DNA of 64,000 nt from Prionace glauca (GCA_037974335.1 CM075760.1:41358103-41422102); one strand, 5' to 3'; numbered from the stretch's first letter, positions 1 to 13,590 are shown. Notes: a model not told the origin generated them from the sequence alone. Program-made: numbers and translations.

Positions 1-59
1 AGAATAATGCGAGAGGCCAGGAGGAAATTGCTGGGGTCTTGAGAGAAATCTTTGTATCA

Positions 60-1440
60 TCACTGGCTATAGTGGAAGTATGAGGATTGGAGAATAGCCG
101 ATTTTTGTTTAGGAAGAATGGCAACAATAATCCAGGTAAGCACAGGCTAGTGAGCCTTACGTCAGTGGTCAGGAAATTATTGAAGAAAATTCTTCGAGAC
201 AGGATTTAATCCCTCTTTGAAATAAGTGGATGTATTAGTGAAAGGCAACAAGCTTTTTTGAAAACCAGATCGTGTCTGACTAACGTGATCAAGTTTATTT
301 TTTGAGGAAGTGACGAAGATGATTGATGATGGTAGAGCAGTGGATATTGTCTACGTGGACACCAGTAAACCCTCTGACAAGGTCCCTCATGGCAGAGAGG
401 TACAGAATTTGCAGTAAAATGAGATCAGAGGTGAGCTGTCTAGGTAGATGGAGAACTGGCTCAGTCATAGAAAACAGAATGTAGCTGTGCAAGTGTGCGT
501 TTCTGAAGGGAGTGTTATGGCTCAGGGATCAGTTCTGGAACCTTTATTGTTTGTCATGGATATATAAATGATTAGAAGGAAATTGGGGAATCAGCTTGGA
601 GATAATCGACACGTTGGGGGAAAGGTTGGAAAGCAGAGGATGGTGATTTCAGGTAAATAGTGACAGGGCAAAAAGAACTAATTGATTGAATGGACGAGTA
701 ATTTGCATATTTAAATTTATTGCAGAGAAAAGTTACATGATCAGTTTTGTTCAACAGAATGTGGAGAAAAAAATGGAAATGATGAAAAGTGAATATAGAC
801 GCCGAGGGACTTGAGTGAATATGTGTATAAATCATTCATGATGCAAGACAGGTTGAGACAGCTGCAAACAAAAAAAAAGTGAATAGTTTTTGTCTATTGG
901 GGAAAAGAATACAGAAGCAAAGAAGTTGTGCTAAATTTGTAGAAAACACTTGGAAAATCGTCAACCAAAAATTCGGCCCAATTTTCGGCACCGAACTCAG
1001 GCAGAATGTAAAGTCAATAGGCTGGATGGAAAGGAAAACACGAGAATAAGTCCAGAGATCAGAAACTTCAGTGACGGAACTATTTTGGAGAAGTTCGGAC
1101 TAATTTCCTTGACAGGAAGTTGCTGATATGACTTTAACGAGGCATTCAAAATCCTGAGGGGTCTTGACAGAGTAGATAGAGAGGAACTGTTCAGTGGCAG
1201 AAGGATTTTGACACAGAGGGCGCGGGTTGAAGTAAATTGGTGGAAGAAACATGGAGACATCAGGAAATACATTGTCAGACAGTGAGTGATCCAGATCTGG
1301 AATGTGCTGTTTGAGAATGTGGTGCAGGCAGCGCCAATTAATGGGTTAAAAATGGGATTGGATAATTGTCTGAAAATGAACAAAATGCTAGACTGTGGGG
1401 TCCAGAGTGTTCTTGGATGAATTGCTCCTTTCGAGGACCA
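60..1440 (+). mobile_element. Heavily decayed CR1-type LINE
   Basis: Traces of the reverse transcriptase are readable across frames: a GRSCLTN-like stretch near 270, a VYVDTSKA-like stretch near 350-370, and the 3' region to about 1400. There are many frameshifts; it is much older than the copy that follows. Confidence 0.65.
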
Positions 1441-1481
1441 ACACACACATGACGCTTCAAAATGGCCTTCTTCTCTGCTGT

Positions 1482-2925
1482 AAGCGTTGTTTAAGAAGGG
1501 TGCCAGGCAAAAGGCGGGGAATTATCGGCCGGTTAGTTTAACGTCTGTGGTAGGTAAAATGTTAGAATCCGTCATTAAGGAGGAAATAGCGAGGCATCTT
1601 GAGGGGAATTGCTTGATAGGGCGGACGCAACACGGTTTCATGAAAGAGAAGTCGTGTCTGACAAATTTACTGGAGTTCTTTGAGGATGTGTCTAGGGCAG
1701 TGGATAGAGGAGAGCCGGTGGATGTGGTCTTTCTGGATTTTCAGAAGGCGTTTGACAAGGTACCTCACAAGAGGTTATTGCAGAAAGTCAGGGGACATGG
1801 AGTTGGGGGTAGGGTGTTAGCGTGGATAGAGGATTGGTTGTCAAATAGGAGACAGAGAATGGGGATCAATGGGTGCTATTCGGATTGGCGGTTGGTGACT
1901 AGTGGGGTGCCCCAGGGGTCGGTGCTGGGGCCTCAGCTATTTACCATTTATATAGATGATCTGGAGGAGGGAACCGAGTGCAGGGTGTAGAAATTTGCTG
2001 ATGACACCAAGATTGGGGGAAAGGCAAATTGTGAGGAGGGTGTGGAGAGTCTGCAGAAGGATCTAAATAGGCTGGGCGAATGGGCGGGGAAATGGCAAAT
2101 GGAATTTAATGTTGGCAAGTGTGAAGTGGTCCACTTTGGTAGGAGGAATGGTAGGAAGGACTATTACTTACGTGGCGAAAAACTGCAGCAGGCGACGATG
2201 CAGAGGGACCTCGGGGTCCTTGTGCATGAGTCGCAAAAACCCAGCTTGCAGGTGCAGCAGGTGGTCAGGAAGGCGAATGGGATGCTGGACTTCATAGCGA
2301 GGGGGATTGAATATAAAAATAGGGAGGTCTTGCTGCTGCTGTATAGGGCATTGGTGAGGCCGCAGCTGGAGTACTGTGTGCAGTTTTGGGCGCCACACTT
2401 ACACAAGGATATTTTGGCCTTGGAGGGAGTGCAGAGGAGGTTTACTAGGCTGATACCGGAGTTGAGGGGATTGAGCTATGAGGAGAGGCTGAATAAACTA
2501 GGCTTGTACTCGTTAGAGTTTAGAAGAATGAGGGGAGATCTCATTGAGACGTATAAGATGATGAATGGGATGGATAGGATAGAAGTGGAGAGACTCTTCC
2601 CGCTCAAAAAAGACAGTAGGACCAGGGGGCACAGCCTCAAGATAAAGGGGAGGCGGTTTAGAACAGAGTTGAGGAGGAACTTCTTCACTCAAAGGGTGGT
2701 GAATCTCTGGAATTCTCTGCCCGTTGAAGTGGTGGAGGCTGCCTCGCTAAATATTTTTAAGAAGCGGGTTGATGGGTTTTTGATAAGAGAAGGGATTAAG
2801 GGTTATGGGGAGAGGGCGGGAAGGTGGAGCTGAGTCACGACAGATCAGCCATGATCTTATTGAATGGCGGGGCAGGCTCGAAGGGCTAGATGGCCTACTC
2901 TTGCTCCTATTTCTTATGTTCTTAA
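1482..2925 (+). mobile_element. CR1-type LINE, 5'-truncated, reverse transcriptase
   Basis: Frames 1487-1990 and 2042-2833 carry reverse-transcriptase motifs [36 protein letters not shown], then [17 protein letters not shown] and the C-terminal NLWNSLP. One stop (TAG at 1988) separates the two frames just before FADDTK. The element ends at the short TTCTTATG-type tail. It is close in sequence to the copies at 15.0, 35-38, 50.7 and 57 kb. Confidence 0.93.
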
Positions 2926-5000
2926 GTACTTTATCAATGTTGAAAGGGTGACAGTGGCAGAGTGGTAATATCTCTGTGAGGGTAGGCCAATTTCTCAAGA
3001 TAAATATTCAAGTCCAACTACAACAGACTTCAAAACGCAATTACAATTTTGAATGTAAAGGTCATTTCCGTGATTGCGGCCATGACCTGAAATATATCAG
3101 ATTCTCTAATGCCCTGCAGAAAAAAAACCTTCCATCATTTCCCAGTTAAGCCCAGAGGTGACTCTAGGCGCACACGTCCTAGGCTATTACGTGCCTTTTA
3201 TGATGGTCTAGAAAACCAGTAAATTCAATGTATTAGCGATTGCTAATATATGCTGGCCTTACCAGCTGGATATTCAGCCCATGAAAGAATGAGAAACAGC
3301 AACTGAAATCAGCATTTCACAACACCTGCAATAGCAAAGCTAGTCCAGGAGATGGCAGTGAAACTGCATTTTTTGTCACGACAAGATACAGAAGATCGTC
3401 TCAGTTATTTCTGTAATAGACTCAGTCTTTGCCCATGCTAAACGTGACCCATTTTATATAACACGAAATCATATTTCTGATTATATGACAATAATCTCAG
3501 TTGATTCTGTACTCAGCAAAATCCCAGTTGTTTGAGTATGGCATGTCTTTGTTTATATGAGAAAATACCACGCTGGTTAGAGGGTGTTAGATACTGTATA
3601 CACCCTCTCAGTAATGGCTGAACTGGGCCCAGTCTGCATCTATATTAGTACAGGTGCTATATTGATATCTGGTGTATTCGGCCCTATCTCAATATTACTG
3701 CACGAAACCAGTCTCTCGATTATATTGCAACGGATAGTATTAGTTGGATTCGCCATGCAAAATTGTCCGTTCTTTTCCCTCAGAATATGTGGAATAGCCA
3801 TGGTAAATGTGTGGGGATAACGGGGATAGGGCAGAGGGGAGGACCTGGGGTAGGACGCAGACTCGGTGGGCCAGATAGCCTTTCTTCTGAACTGTAGGAA
3901 TTTTATGGTTCTATGCCTAACAAACATCATTAACATTTGTGTGCTTACTTATTTTAAACATTCTATTTTCTAATAACACCTTTGGAGAAATGAAATCTTT
4001 TAGCAATTCCCCTTCAGTTTTCCCAGTGAGAACCTTCAACCCATCTCTGCCTTCCCTGAGTGCATAAAAACACCAAACAGTTCATGTGTTTCAACTCAAG
4101 AACGTTTATAATGTAATTATTTACTGACAACCCTTCTGTTGTGTGCTCTTGCATATAAAATTATTGCAGCCTCACTATTTTGTTCCCGGTGATGACTTAT
4201 CTGTCTTTAGAGATCTGTTGGAAAATGGATAAATCACGTCTCGAATGACGGGGAGATTATGAAAATTGTTCTTCTCAATGTCTCATTAAACTTCCTGATA
4301 TAGGACTCAATTGTGTACTGATTTGTGAAAATGGTAATGAAAATGACCCTGGATATATAGCCGACAGGAGATAATTACACCTGGAATTCTCAGACTTCTT
4401 ATTTCTATTGATGCAAAGGATTGAAACATCTGCTCCTCTCCAGAGAAGGAACAATATTTCTGTTTAACCGTTACCTTCACCAATTCCATGGTAACCACCC
4501 TAAACATCTTCTGCTGTGTATCGGTTGTATAATCTACGTAATGCGATGAATCAGGATCAGGTGCATCATAAGAATGGCCAGACCTTATGTGATATAAACA
4601 GTGATATCACCTGGTGAACAATGACTGCAGCGGTTCAAGATAGCAGCTCATCACCACATTGTCAGGGGCAATCAGAGAAGGGCAACAGATGTCAGTGCTG
4701 CCCACATCCTATAAATGATTAAACATAATGCTCCAACAACAGAAGAAGAATCTAATCTAATATAGACAGATATGCTCGCGCAATGATGACATAAACTGGC
4801 TGGGAGAATCACGTGAACCAACGTATGAGTTCTCCAGAGTAAGAGAGACAGAGCATGATATAACATTTACATAAACAATTTTTGTGCGTGTAGAAAAAGT
4901 GATATGTCCAATAACGACAGGCAGGGGTCAAATGCAGCAAAATCTGATGCAGGTTCTAATTCACAACGGATTGGGTAACGGTTTCCAAAAATAATCATAG
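2926..5000. other. Non-coding, apart from the segmental duplicate
   Basis: Outside 3535-4231 I see no gene, RNA or clear repeat. The frames at 4307-4507 and 4672-4866 have no recognisable content. Confidence 0.6.
3535..4231 (+). repeat. Segmental duplicate, left copy
   Basis: Matches 58396-59086 almost throughout, including CACGCTGGTTAG, GAACTGGGCCCAGTCTG, the SINE tail at 3800-3920, and GAGATCTGTTGGAAAA at the right end. The SINE sits at the same place in both copies, so it was inserted before the duplication. No gene is seen in it. Confidence 0.9.
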
Positions 5001-6846
5001 AGAAGTAGAACATTATAATTTGAATGACGGGCTCCAGTGTATCACTGACAGAGACAGCTGGGCCCGGAGTCAGACTGGGACCTGAGAATTAGAACATTAC
5101 AATGTGAATGACTGGCCCCAGTGTATCACTAACAGAGACAGCTGGGCCCGGAGTCAGACTGAAAACTGAGAATTAGAACATTACAATGTGAATGACTGGC
5201 CCCAGTGTATCACTAACAGAGACAGCTGGGCCCGGAGTCAGACTGAAAACTGAGAATTAGAACATTACAATGTGAATGACTGGCCCCAGTGTATCACTGA
5301 TAGAGACAGCTGGGCCCGGAGTCAGACTGGAACCTGTGAATTAGAACATTACAATGTGAATGACTGGCCCCAGTGTATCACTGACAGAAACAGCTGAGCC
5401 CGGAGTCAGACTGGGACCTGAGAATTAGAACATTACAATGTGAATGACTGGCCCCAGTGTATCACTAACAGAGACAGCTGGGCCCGGAGTCAGACTGGAA
5501 CCTGTGAATTAGAACATTACAATGTGAATGACTGGCCCCAGTGTATCACTGACAGAAACAGCTGAGCCCGGAGTCAGACTGGGACCTGAGAATTAGAACA
5601 TTACAATGTGAATGACTGGCCCCAGTGTATCACTAACAGAGACAGCTGGGCCCGGAGTCAGACTGAAAACTGAGAATCAGAACATTACAATGTGAATGAC
5701 TGGCCCCAGTGTATCACTGATAGAGACAGCTGGGCCCGGAGTCAGACTGGAACCTGTGAATTAGAACATTACAATGTGAATGACGGGCTCCAGTGTATCA
5801 CTGACAGAGACAGCTGGGCCCGGAGTCAGACTGGAACCTGAGAATTAGAACATTACAATGTGAATGACTGGCCCCAGTGTATCACTGACAGAGACAGCTG
5901 GGCCCGGAGTCAGACTGGGACCTGAGAATTAGAACATTACAATGTGAATGACTGGCCCCAGTGTATCACTGACAGAGACAGCTGGGCCCGGAGTCAGACT
6001 GGGACCTGAGAATTAGAACATTACAATGTGAATGACTGGCTCCAGTGTATCACTGACAGAGACAGCTGGGCCCGGAGTCAGCCTGGGACCTGAGAATTAG
6101 AACATTACAATGTGAATGACTGGCCCCAGTGTATCACTGACAGAGGCAGCTGGGCCCGGAGTCAGGCTGGGACCTGAGAATTAGAAAATTACAATGTGAA
6201 TGACCGGCCCCAGTGTATCACTGACAGAGACAGCTGGGCCCGGAGTCAGACTGGGACCTGAGAATTAGAACATTACAATGTGAATGACTGGCCCCAGTGT
6301 ATCACTGACAGAGACAGCTGGGCCCGGAGTCAGACTGGGACCTGAGAATTAGAACATTACAATGTGAATGACTGGCCCCAGTGTATCACTAACAGAGACA
6401 ACTGGGCCCGGAGTCAGACTGGGACCTGAGAATTAGAACATTACAATGTGAATGACCGGCCCCAGTGTATCACTGACAGAGACAGCTGGGCCCGGAGTCA
6501 GACTGGGACCTGAGAATAAGAACATTACAATGTGAATGACTGGCTCCAGTGTATCACTGACAGAGACAGCTGGGCCCGGAGTCAGACTGGAACATGAGAA
6601 TTAGAACATTACAATGTGAATGACTGGCCCTAGTGTATCACTGACTGAGACAGCTGGGCCCGGAGTCAGACTGGAACCTGAGAATTAGAACATTACAATG
6701 TGAATGACTGGCCCCAGTGTATCACTAACAGACAGCTGGGCCCGGAGTCAGACTGGGACCTGAGAATTAGAACATTACAATGTGAATGACTGGCCCCAGT
6801 GTATCACCAACAGAGACAGCTGGGCCCGGAGTCAGACTGGGACCTG
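5001..6846 (+). repeat. 84-bp minisatellite, 22 tandem copies
   Basis: The unit starts AGAATTAGAACATTACAATG and contains CAGCTGGGCCCGGAGTCAG. The total of 1,846 bp equals 22 units with one 2-bp deletion (near 6730). Variant bases recur every two units in places (units at about 5337 and 5505 share CAGAAACAGCTGAGCCCG), a sign of higher-order duplication. No open frame crosses it. Confidence 0.95.
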
Positions 6847-8224
6847 ACACAAGGAAACAATCATTTCTAGGGCCTTAGCACAGGTTTCCTTGTCAGGACG
6901 AGTGACGCAGGGATTTATGTGACAAACACGGATTGGAATCCCTATGACATCCGCAGGAGTGACTGACACCACCTGACTAAGAGCTGGTATTCCCAAAGGG
7001 GGGACGATCATGGCGGGCTTCATAAATGTCTGTTATCTGAGGTAACAATAGTGAATCTGTCAGAGGAAGAGAAAATAATCTGTTCCTTTTCATTCTTACA
7101 AGCAGTTCCACATTTACAGACAGAATCAGGACATGTAAAGATTGAAAAGTATGAAAACCTCTCCGGAAGAAAAAGAAGAGTACAATAAATGTTAAGTGTT
7201 ATTGTGCTTTTCCCAATCAAGTTCGATCCAGTATTCAGTTGTTCAAAGTGATGGTTTGTAAATAGAATTTCGGAATAGTTCCTGGCAATTACACACACAC
7301 ACACAAAAGCACAAGTTTTGTCAAAAGATAAGATTTACACAAGATGGCAGCTGTATAAATATTGCAAGTTATTCAGTCTCAGTGAAGGACAGGGAGAGAC
7401 ACAAAAAGGATCCTGGGACAATGATGTAGACGAACCATTAAAATGCTCCCATTCTCGAAAAACCTTGAAATTTTAAACACGTGAAGGACATATCTTATTT
7501 ATTTCCCAAAATTACTGTGAAATCTGATTCGATCACCCTTTCAAGCTGTTCATTCCAGTTCATAACAAATCTTGCGTAAAAATAAATAATTTCATTCCTG
7601 TCTCTCAGCTCAATAAAATAAACGTTTGCCGATTGGTTGCTGACCGCCCTCCCAGTTGAAATACTCTCTCTTTAATTGCCCCAATCAAAACTTCATGATT
7701 TTGAGTACTAATAAAAGTGTTCAAAAGATTGACAAGGAAATAGAGAGAGGAGGAGAGACTTGGAGAGTTGGAAGAAATAAAAACGGGGTGCTGACAGATA
7801 AAAGCTGAGAAACAACAAGTAAATAGCAGATGGAGAGAAAATAATTAAACAATGAAACATAACAGATATAATTTTCTTTCTTCATGAAAACCGGGAGTTC
7901 AGTGACTGATCCAGTGACCATCAGTTATGTCCGGGAAACTCTGAACAGATCACAACAGACTCATTTGTAAATGTCACCGCAATGAGATCTGTCTGACTCT
8001 GCCCTGACTCTGTGGGCAGATATTGGCCGCACTGACAGATGTTCTCACCAGATTGTGGTCCCTGGATTTATTTTCTGCTCGGAAGTGAGATGTGCGGTTT
8101 GGAACCTGCAGCAAGAATCGGGAAGTTGTGTTACCTGAGATTGAAACAGTGGGCGTCAGTTTGATGTTATCACCGTGAACAGTCTTCCTGCCTGTGAGGG
8201 TGAACTCACTCTGACAGCCTGAAT
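6847..8224. other. Non-coding stretch right of the minisatellite
   Basis: Holds a short (CA)n near 7292 and a decayed CR1 piece at 7470-7730. Nothing else is recognised. Confidence 0.55.
7470..7730 (-). mobile_element. Decayed CR1-type fragment
   Basis: The minus strand resembles the CR1 C-terminal region (TTCATGATTTTGA, and a stretch like the Leu-Pro-rich end). No open frame survives. Confidence 0.45.
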
Positions 8225-8486
8225 TTTAGAACGGAGTTGAGGAGAAACTTCTTCACTCAAAGGGTGGTGAATCTCTGGAATTCTCTACCCGTTCAAGTGG
8301 TGGAGGCTGCCTCGCTAAATATTTTCAAGAAGCGGGTTGATGGGTTTTTGATAAGAGAGGGGATTAAGGGTTATGGGGAGAGGGCGGGAAGGTGGAACTG
8401 AGCCACGACAGATCAGCCATGATCTTATTGAATGGCGGGGCAGGCTCGAAGGGCTAGATGGCCTACTCCTGCTCCTATTTCTTATG
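8225..8486 (+). mobile_element. CR1 3' end
   Basis: The last 260 bp of the young CR1 family (TTAGAACGGAGTTGAGGAG to GCTCCTATTTCTTATG). It abuts an antisense internal piece of a CR1 at 8487. Confidence 0.92.
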
Positions 8487-9093
8487 CATTCCTCGGATGC
8501 ATTCCATCCGGTCCTGGGGACTTGTCCACAATCAGCCCCTCCAGTCTGTCGAGCACCACCTCTCTAGTCACAGTAATGTCATTAAGACCCTCCATTCCTA
8601 CCACCTTTCCATCGCTAACACCCGGCAAATTATTCACGTCCTCCTCCGTGAAGACAGAAACAAAAAAGTTATTCAAGACCTTAGCCATAACCCCATCCCC
8701 TACCACTAGCTCCCCTTTCTCATCCTCTAAAGGACCAACGTTCACCCTAGTCAGCCTCTTCCTTTTTATATATTTATAAAAACTCTTGCGATCCTTTTTA
8801 TATTAAGTGCTAGCCCAGCCTCATAGCTTCTCCTACCCTCCTTTATCAACTTCTTTGTCAATCTTTGTTGACATTTAAACCTTTCCCAATCTTCTTCTCG
8901 CCCACTACTCTTAGCTACTCCAAACTCCTCCGCTTTTAATTTAACACTTTCCTTCACCTCCTTCGTTATCCACGGCTTATTACCTCTCCTCCTACTGTCC
9001 TTTTTAACCATCGGAATAAATTTCTGCTGAGCACCAAGAAAGATCTCCTTAAAGATCCTCCACTGCTCCTCAGCAAACCTACCTTCCAACGCA
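8487..9093 (-). mobile_element. CR1 internal fragment (linker before the reverse transcriptase)
   Basis: The minus strand reads NVGPLEDEKGELVV, AKVLNNFFVSVFTEED and DKSPGPDGMHPRN, the segment between endonuclease and reverse transcriptase of CR1 ORF2, followed upstream by RGNKPWITKEVKE. Orientation is opposite to the 3' end it touches. Confidence 0.9.
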
Positions 9094-9275
9094 CTATAGA
9101 GAGAGAGACAGAGGGGAAAACACAGAGAGAGAAGGAGCCAGGGAGAGAGAGGGGGACAAGGAGAGACAAACAGAGACAGAGAGGGGGAGGGAGAGAGGCA
9201 GGAATGGCGGGGAGTGGGGGAGAGGGAGAAAGAGGCAGGGAGAGACAGAGAGAGAGAGATGCACACTAATGCCAT
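9094..9275 (+). repeat. Purine-rich GAGA tract
   Basis: A run of about 180 bp almost wholly A and G on the plus strand, with GAGAGAGAG and GGGGGAGGG blocks. It could form triplex or slipped DNA. Confidence 0.9.
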
Positions 9276-11287
9276 TCCACATATGGTGAATGATCTGCTG
9301 AGTGTCTCTGGCATTTTTTTCAGACCCCATGCATCTGCAATATATTCTTTTATGAACAACAGTTATTTGATCAGATTAGTAAAAGGATTGTCAATGAAGA
9401 GAAAGCTTTGTGGATTGATTTAGACGAGGAAACTGAGATAAGTAAATTTCGGAGGGAATACCAGAGGTTAGGGCCTAAGCAGTTGAACACATTCCAAATT
9501 AAAAAAAAAGACAATCATTTAAAATATAACAATACAAACTGCAGGAAGTCAAACGTGACATAACTGTCAAAACTTGTTCTATGGCAATTTATTTTCTTTT
9601 TTTCTGGGAAACAGATAAGCAATTAATGATTGGATAGATATTCAGCCTGTTGGATCCATCTGAGATATTGTAAGTCCATAATTCAGTCTCACCCTGTCAC
9701 CGTATCAGTGAATGTTTTTAATAAAATGAGACAGACGAAACATTTTTCGCTAAAATCTGTGGTAAATTGACGCAATGCAACACAATATTCAACTATTAAA
9801 ATTTGTCTCAACAGGGATTGTCTGACGGTGTTACAACGAATGCTGCACCATGCTTCACACACTGACCTGTCCCCCAATGACATTTAATCACTTAGAAATT
9901 GGTTAGAACGTTCACGCTAAATACAATAACAGAGCAATTCGGCGTTTCTCACAGTTACTTATAGAAATTAGCAAAAAATAAACCTATATTTCCAAACAAG
10001 AATGACTGGTATCGGACAGACACATCCACATATATCGTGATTGATAATATCTTGACAGAAACATATTCATTGTTCGAAATTGAATTAACAGAGAGGGGTT
10101 CTTCCGTCATGTAAAGAGACAATCCTTGTGTAATATAAAAATACATTGGATCTCATTTAGCATAATCAGTGGTGGAAATTAGTACTAATTGAGAGGACCT
10201 AATGTCACGTAAATAGAGGGATGGTCCAGTGTAGATTAACGAGAGATACGAGCGAATGTAATATAAAGAGGTTACGATCTACCGACGTACAATTAAAGGT
10301 TGGATGTGGTACAAAATAAGTAGAAGTATGGACTGGTGTGATGTAATCAGAGAGATGGTTCCTTTAATTCATAACTACTAAAGCTGTGCCTTCTGTATAC
10401 TGGCCCTTTTGCCAGTGGGTAACAGTTTCTTCCTAATGCGTAAAACATTCCCATTTATAGCTTTGAATTTTGTACTAAATCTCCCATAGACTGCTCAGTT
10501 CGAAGAGAAACAAACTCAGCATTCAGCTGTTCTGATGGTGGAACTCATGCATCGTTAACGCCAAACTCTCAGACCTTCTGCCTCGCGTGTTTCCAAATGT
10601 TATTTTAAGATTTGATGGAAGTTTTACGTAGATTGCCATTAATGATTGCCATCGAGACAGATAAAATTCAAGACTAGGAAAAAACTTGCCTCTGACAATC
10701 AAATACATCCGTGTAACATTGGACACTGACCTCACATTTAGACACAGTGAACTAAATGGCATAATGTTAAAACACAAAATGTGATCAGTTAACAGACTTA
10801 TCTCACAGGAGTCAAAATCATTTTTGAAACAGATGGTAATATGTTCAATTCCCACAACAGATCCCTGAACTCATGATCCAACCTGTGACCCAGTTATGAA
10901 TGTTCAATTATTTCATTATTAGATGCGATGATACCTAATTGTAGCAATATTGTATTAAACTGGTAATACAGAATTTTGAAATAATGCTCTGGGGACAGGA
11001 GTTTAAATTCCAACCTGACAGCTGGGGAATTTCAATTCAATTAATTTGCTTCAACTGAAACATTCTTCTGTAATTAATAACAATCATATTTCACCAAAGC
11101 TCATTTTCTTCTCTAGTAGTTTTAAAGAGAGGACATTTTATTCCTTACTTATAAAGTATAGACAATTGTATAATTGTAAGAAGCAACAGGCCTGAGGATT
11201 GTGAATCAAACGAATGAAGACAAAATGATTGAGGGGGGAAATAGATTATGAGAATAAAACTGCAGGGAACATTGGAGCTGTTGATGG
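9276..11287. other. Non-coding stretch
   Basis: AT-rich. Between about 10080 and 10380 there are loose repeats of GTCCAGTGTAGATTAA- and GATGTAATCAGAGAGATGG-like words, perhaps an eroded minisatellite. No gene is seen. Confidence 0.5.
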
Positions 11288-11535
11288 AACTGTAGCATAG
11301 TAGTGAGCATTCCTGTTTCACAGCTGCCCGGATTCGATTGTCCTCTTGGGAGACTGCCTGGGTGGTCCTGCACGTTCTCCCTGTGTCTACGTGGGTTTCC
11401 TGTGAGTGCTCCAATTTCCATGCACATTCTGTTTTGGTCAGAAGAATTCACCCGGATAGGTGCCACACTGCGGTGACTTGGGGATTTCACGGTAACTTCA
11501 TTGCAATGCTAATGTAAGCCTTATCAGTGATTTTT
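11288..11535 (+). mobile_element. tRNA-headed SINE (tail type b)
   Basis: A tRNA-like head with boxes AGCATAGTAGTGAGC and GATTCGAT is followed by CACGTTCTCC and the tail GATTTCACGGTAACTTCATT. It is diverged, hence old. Confidence 0.8.
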
Positions 11536-11619
11536 TTAATAAACTAATTCCAAAAACGTCTATCAATATCTGAATGGACAAAGATTAATAACACAAATAT
11601 TCGAAACTTGCATTCAGAA

Positions 11620-13590
11620 TCCAGATAAATTATAGTGGGGAAGGAAGAAATGTTGGTGGAATAGACAACAAAGTTTGCCTTCATCTTCGCAAAAGAGGAC
11701 ACAAGTATCCTTCAAAAAATGTTATGAAACCAAGGGAATAGTTGGAAGACGGCATTGAACAATACTAGTATTCGTCGAAAAATCATGTTGGGGAAATTGA
11801 TACGGTTAAAAGCTGAGAAATCACCGGGGCCTGATAATCTACATCCCAAAATATGAAGGGAAATGGCCCCGGAGAATATTGGATGCATTGGTGTTCATCT
11901 TCTAAAATTCGGTACACCCTGTAGCAGTTCCTACAGATTGTAACTCCAATGTACACAATGGAAGGGAGAGTGACGATGATGAATTACAGCCTGATATTTG
12001 TACCAGTGAAGATGTCAGAGACTGTTATCAAAGATATGATAGCAAAATATTTGAAAGGCATCAACGGAGTTGGATGAAGACAAGATGATCTAAAGAAAGC
12101 CATGCTATTCTTAACAAACCTATTTGCGTTTTTTAGTTAATATAAATAATAGAATAGGCAAGGGGAGGGGGTGGACCACCGTACGTGGTGTATTTTCACT
12201 TTCAGGAGACATTTGGGAAGGTTCCTCATAAAATACTAGAAAACCAAATTAAAGCACGTGGGATGGGGATTAACGTATAGGCATTGGTATATAAATTGTT
12301 GACAGATAAGAATGTGAGAGTGGAAATAGATGGGGATTTTTCCCGAGTGGTTTTTCAGCTCCAAGTGGGGTACCACAGGGTCTGAATTTATTTTATTTAT
12401 TTATTCGCCACAAGTACGCTACGATGCAATGAGGTTACAGTGAATATTCCTCAGACATCACACTTCAGCTCACTTTCGGGTACACACAACTGAGGCAGAA
12501 TTTATGCCAATGCACCTAAGCAAAATGACTGTGGGACTGTGGGAAGAAACCTGAACACCTGGAAGAAACCCACTTAGACACGGAGAGAACGTGCAGACAC
12601 CGTACAGCAATGACCCAAACTGGGAAATGAACCGAAGTCCCTGGCACTGTGCCAGTGGGACCTGGATGAGGGAATCAATTGTAGCATGTCTAAAATGGTT
12701 AGCCAGACAAAATTTGACAAATTCGTGAACTGTGAGGAGGGTCGTGGGGGTAGCGCGGGGGTGGGGGGGTGGGGCTGGGGTGGGAGAGGTGCTGCAGGGA
12801 GGGGGGCTTCAATGTGATCTGGACAATTTGAGTGAATGGGTGAACACGTGGCAGATGCCTTACAACGGGGATAAATGTACAGTTATATACTGGTGTGTAA
12901 AGCCGAAAGCAACATATATTAGGAAGTGTGATGTAAAAATTGATCTGGGTGTCATTTTGCACCACTCAATGAAATTTCAGAGGCAAGTACAACAAACAAT
13001 TAGGAAGGCTTTTGTTGCAAGAAGACATGATTTCAGAATTAGGGAAGTCTTACTGCAGTTACTCCGGGCCTAGAAAGAGTGCAGAAGGGATTTACTAAAA
13101 TGCTACCGGGACTTGATTTATAAGGAGAGGTTGGATCGACTGGGCCTTTTTTTTTCTCTGGGGTGTAGAAGGCTGAGGGTTAATCTTATAAACTTTTATT
13201 AAATCTTATAAACTTTTATTAAATCTTATTAAATGATGAGTGGCATAGATCAGCAAGATAGTCAATATCTTGTCCCAAAGATAGGGGAGCCTAAAACTAG
13301 AGGGAACAGGTTTAAGGTGAGAGGGGAGAGATACAAAAGTCTCCAGAGGGGCATTTGTTTCCACAGAGAGGGTGGTGAGCGTCGAGAACAAGCTGCCAAA
13401 GATTGTAGTAGACGTTGTTCAATTTAGCCTTTTAAAAAGCATTTCGCCAGTTACATGAGTAACTTGGGTATAGAAGGATATGGGCCAAGTGCAGGCAATA
13501 GGGATTAGTTTTGGTGTTGAAAAAAAAGGGCATCTTGCCAAGTTAGTCCGAAAGACCTGTTTCCATGCTGTAAACCTCTATGACTCTATG
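11620..13590 (+). mobile_element. Decayed CR1-type LINE, split by a SINE
   Basis: It runs from an AEKSPGPDNLHP-like linker (about 11810) through a VPQG-like stretch (12370), then LSEWVNTWQMPYNGDKC (12830) and a C-terminal stretch, ending near CCTGTTTCCATGCTGTAAA (13560). A SINE is inserted at 12385-12668. Many frame breaks; old. Confidence 0.8.
12385..12668 (-). mobile_element. tRNA-headed SINE inside the CR1
   Basis: Antisense copy of the type at 11288, with ACAAGTACGCTACGATGCAA for its tail and CCCTGGCACTGTGCCAG for its head. It lies between two parts of a decayed CR1. Confidence 0.78.

Noticed and set aside
997-1446. 149-codon minus-strand frame
   Set aside because: Antisense shadow of a decayed CR1.
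5001-6846. CRISPR-like array
   Set aside because: Whole 84-bp units repeat without unique spacers, and the host is a vertebrate.
8766-9359. 197-codon minus-strand frame rich in Ser, Leu and Pro
   Set aside because: It runs through the GAGA tract into the CR1 linker; a chance fusion rather than a gene.
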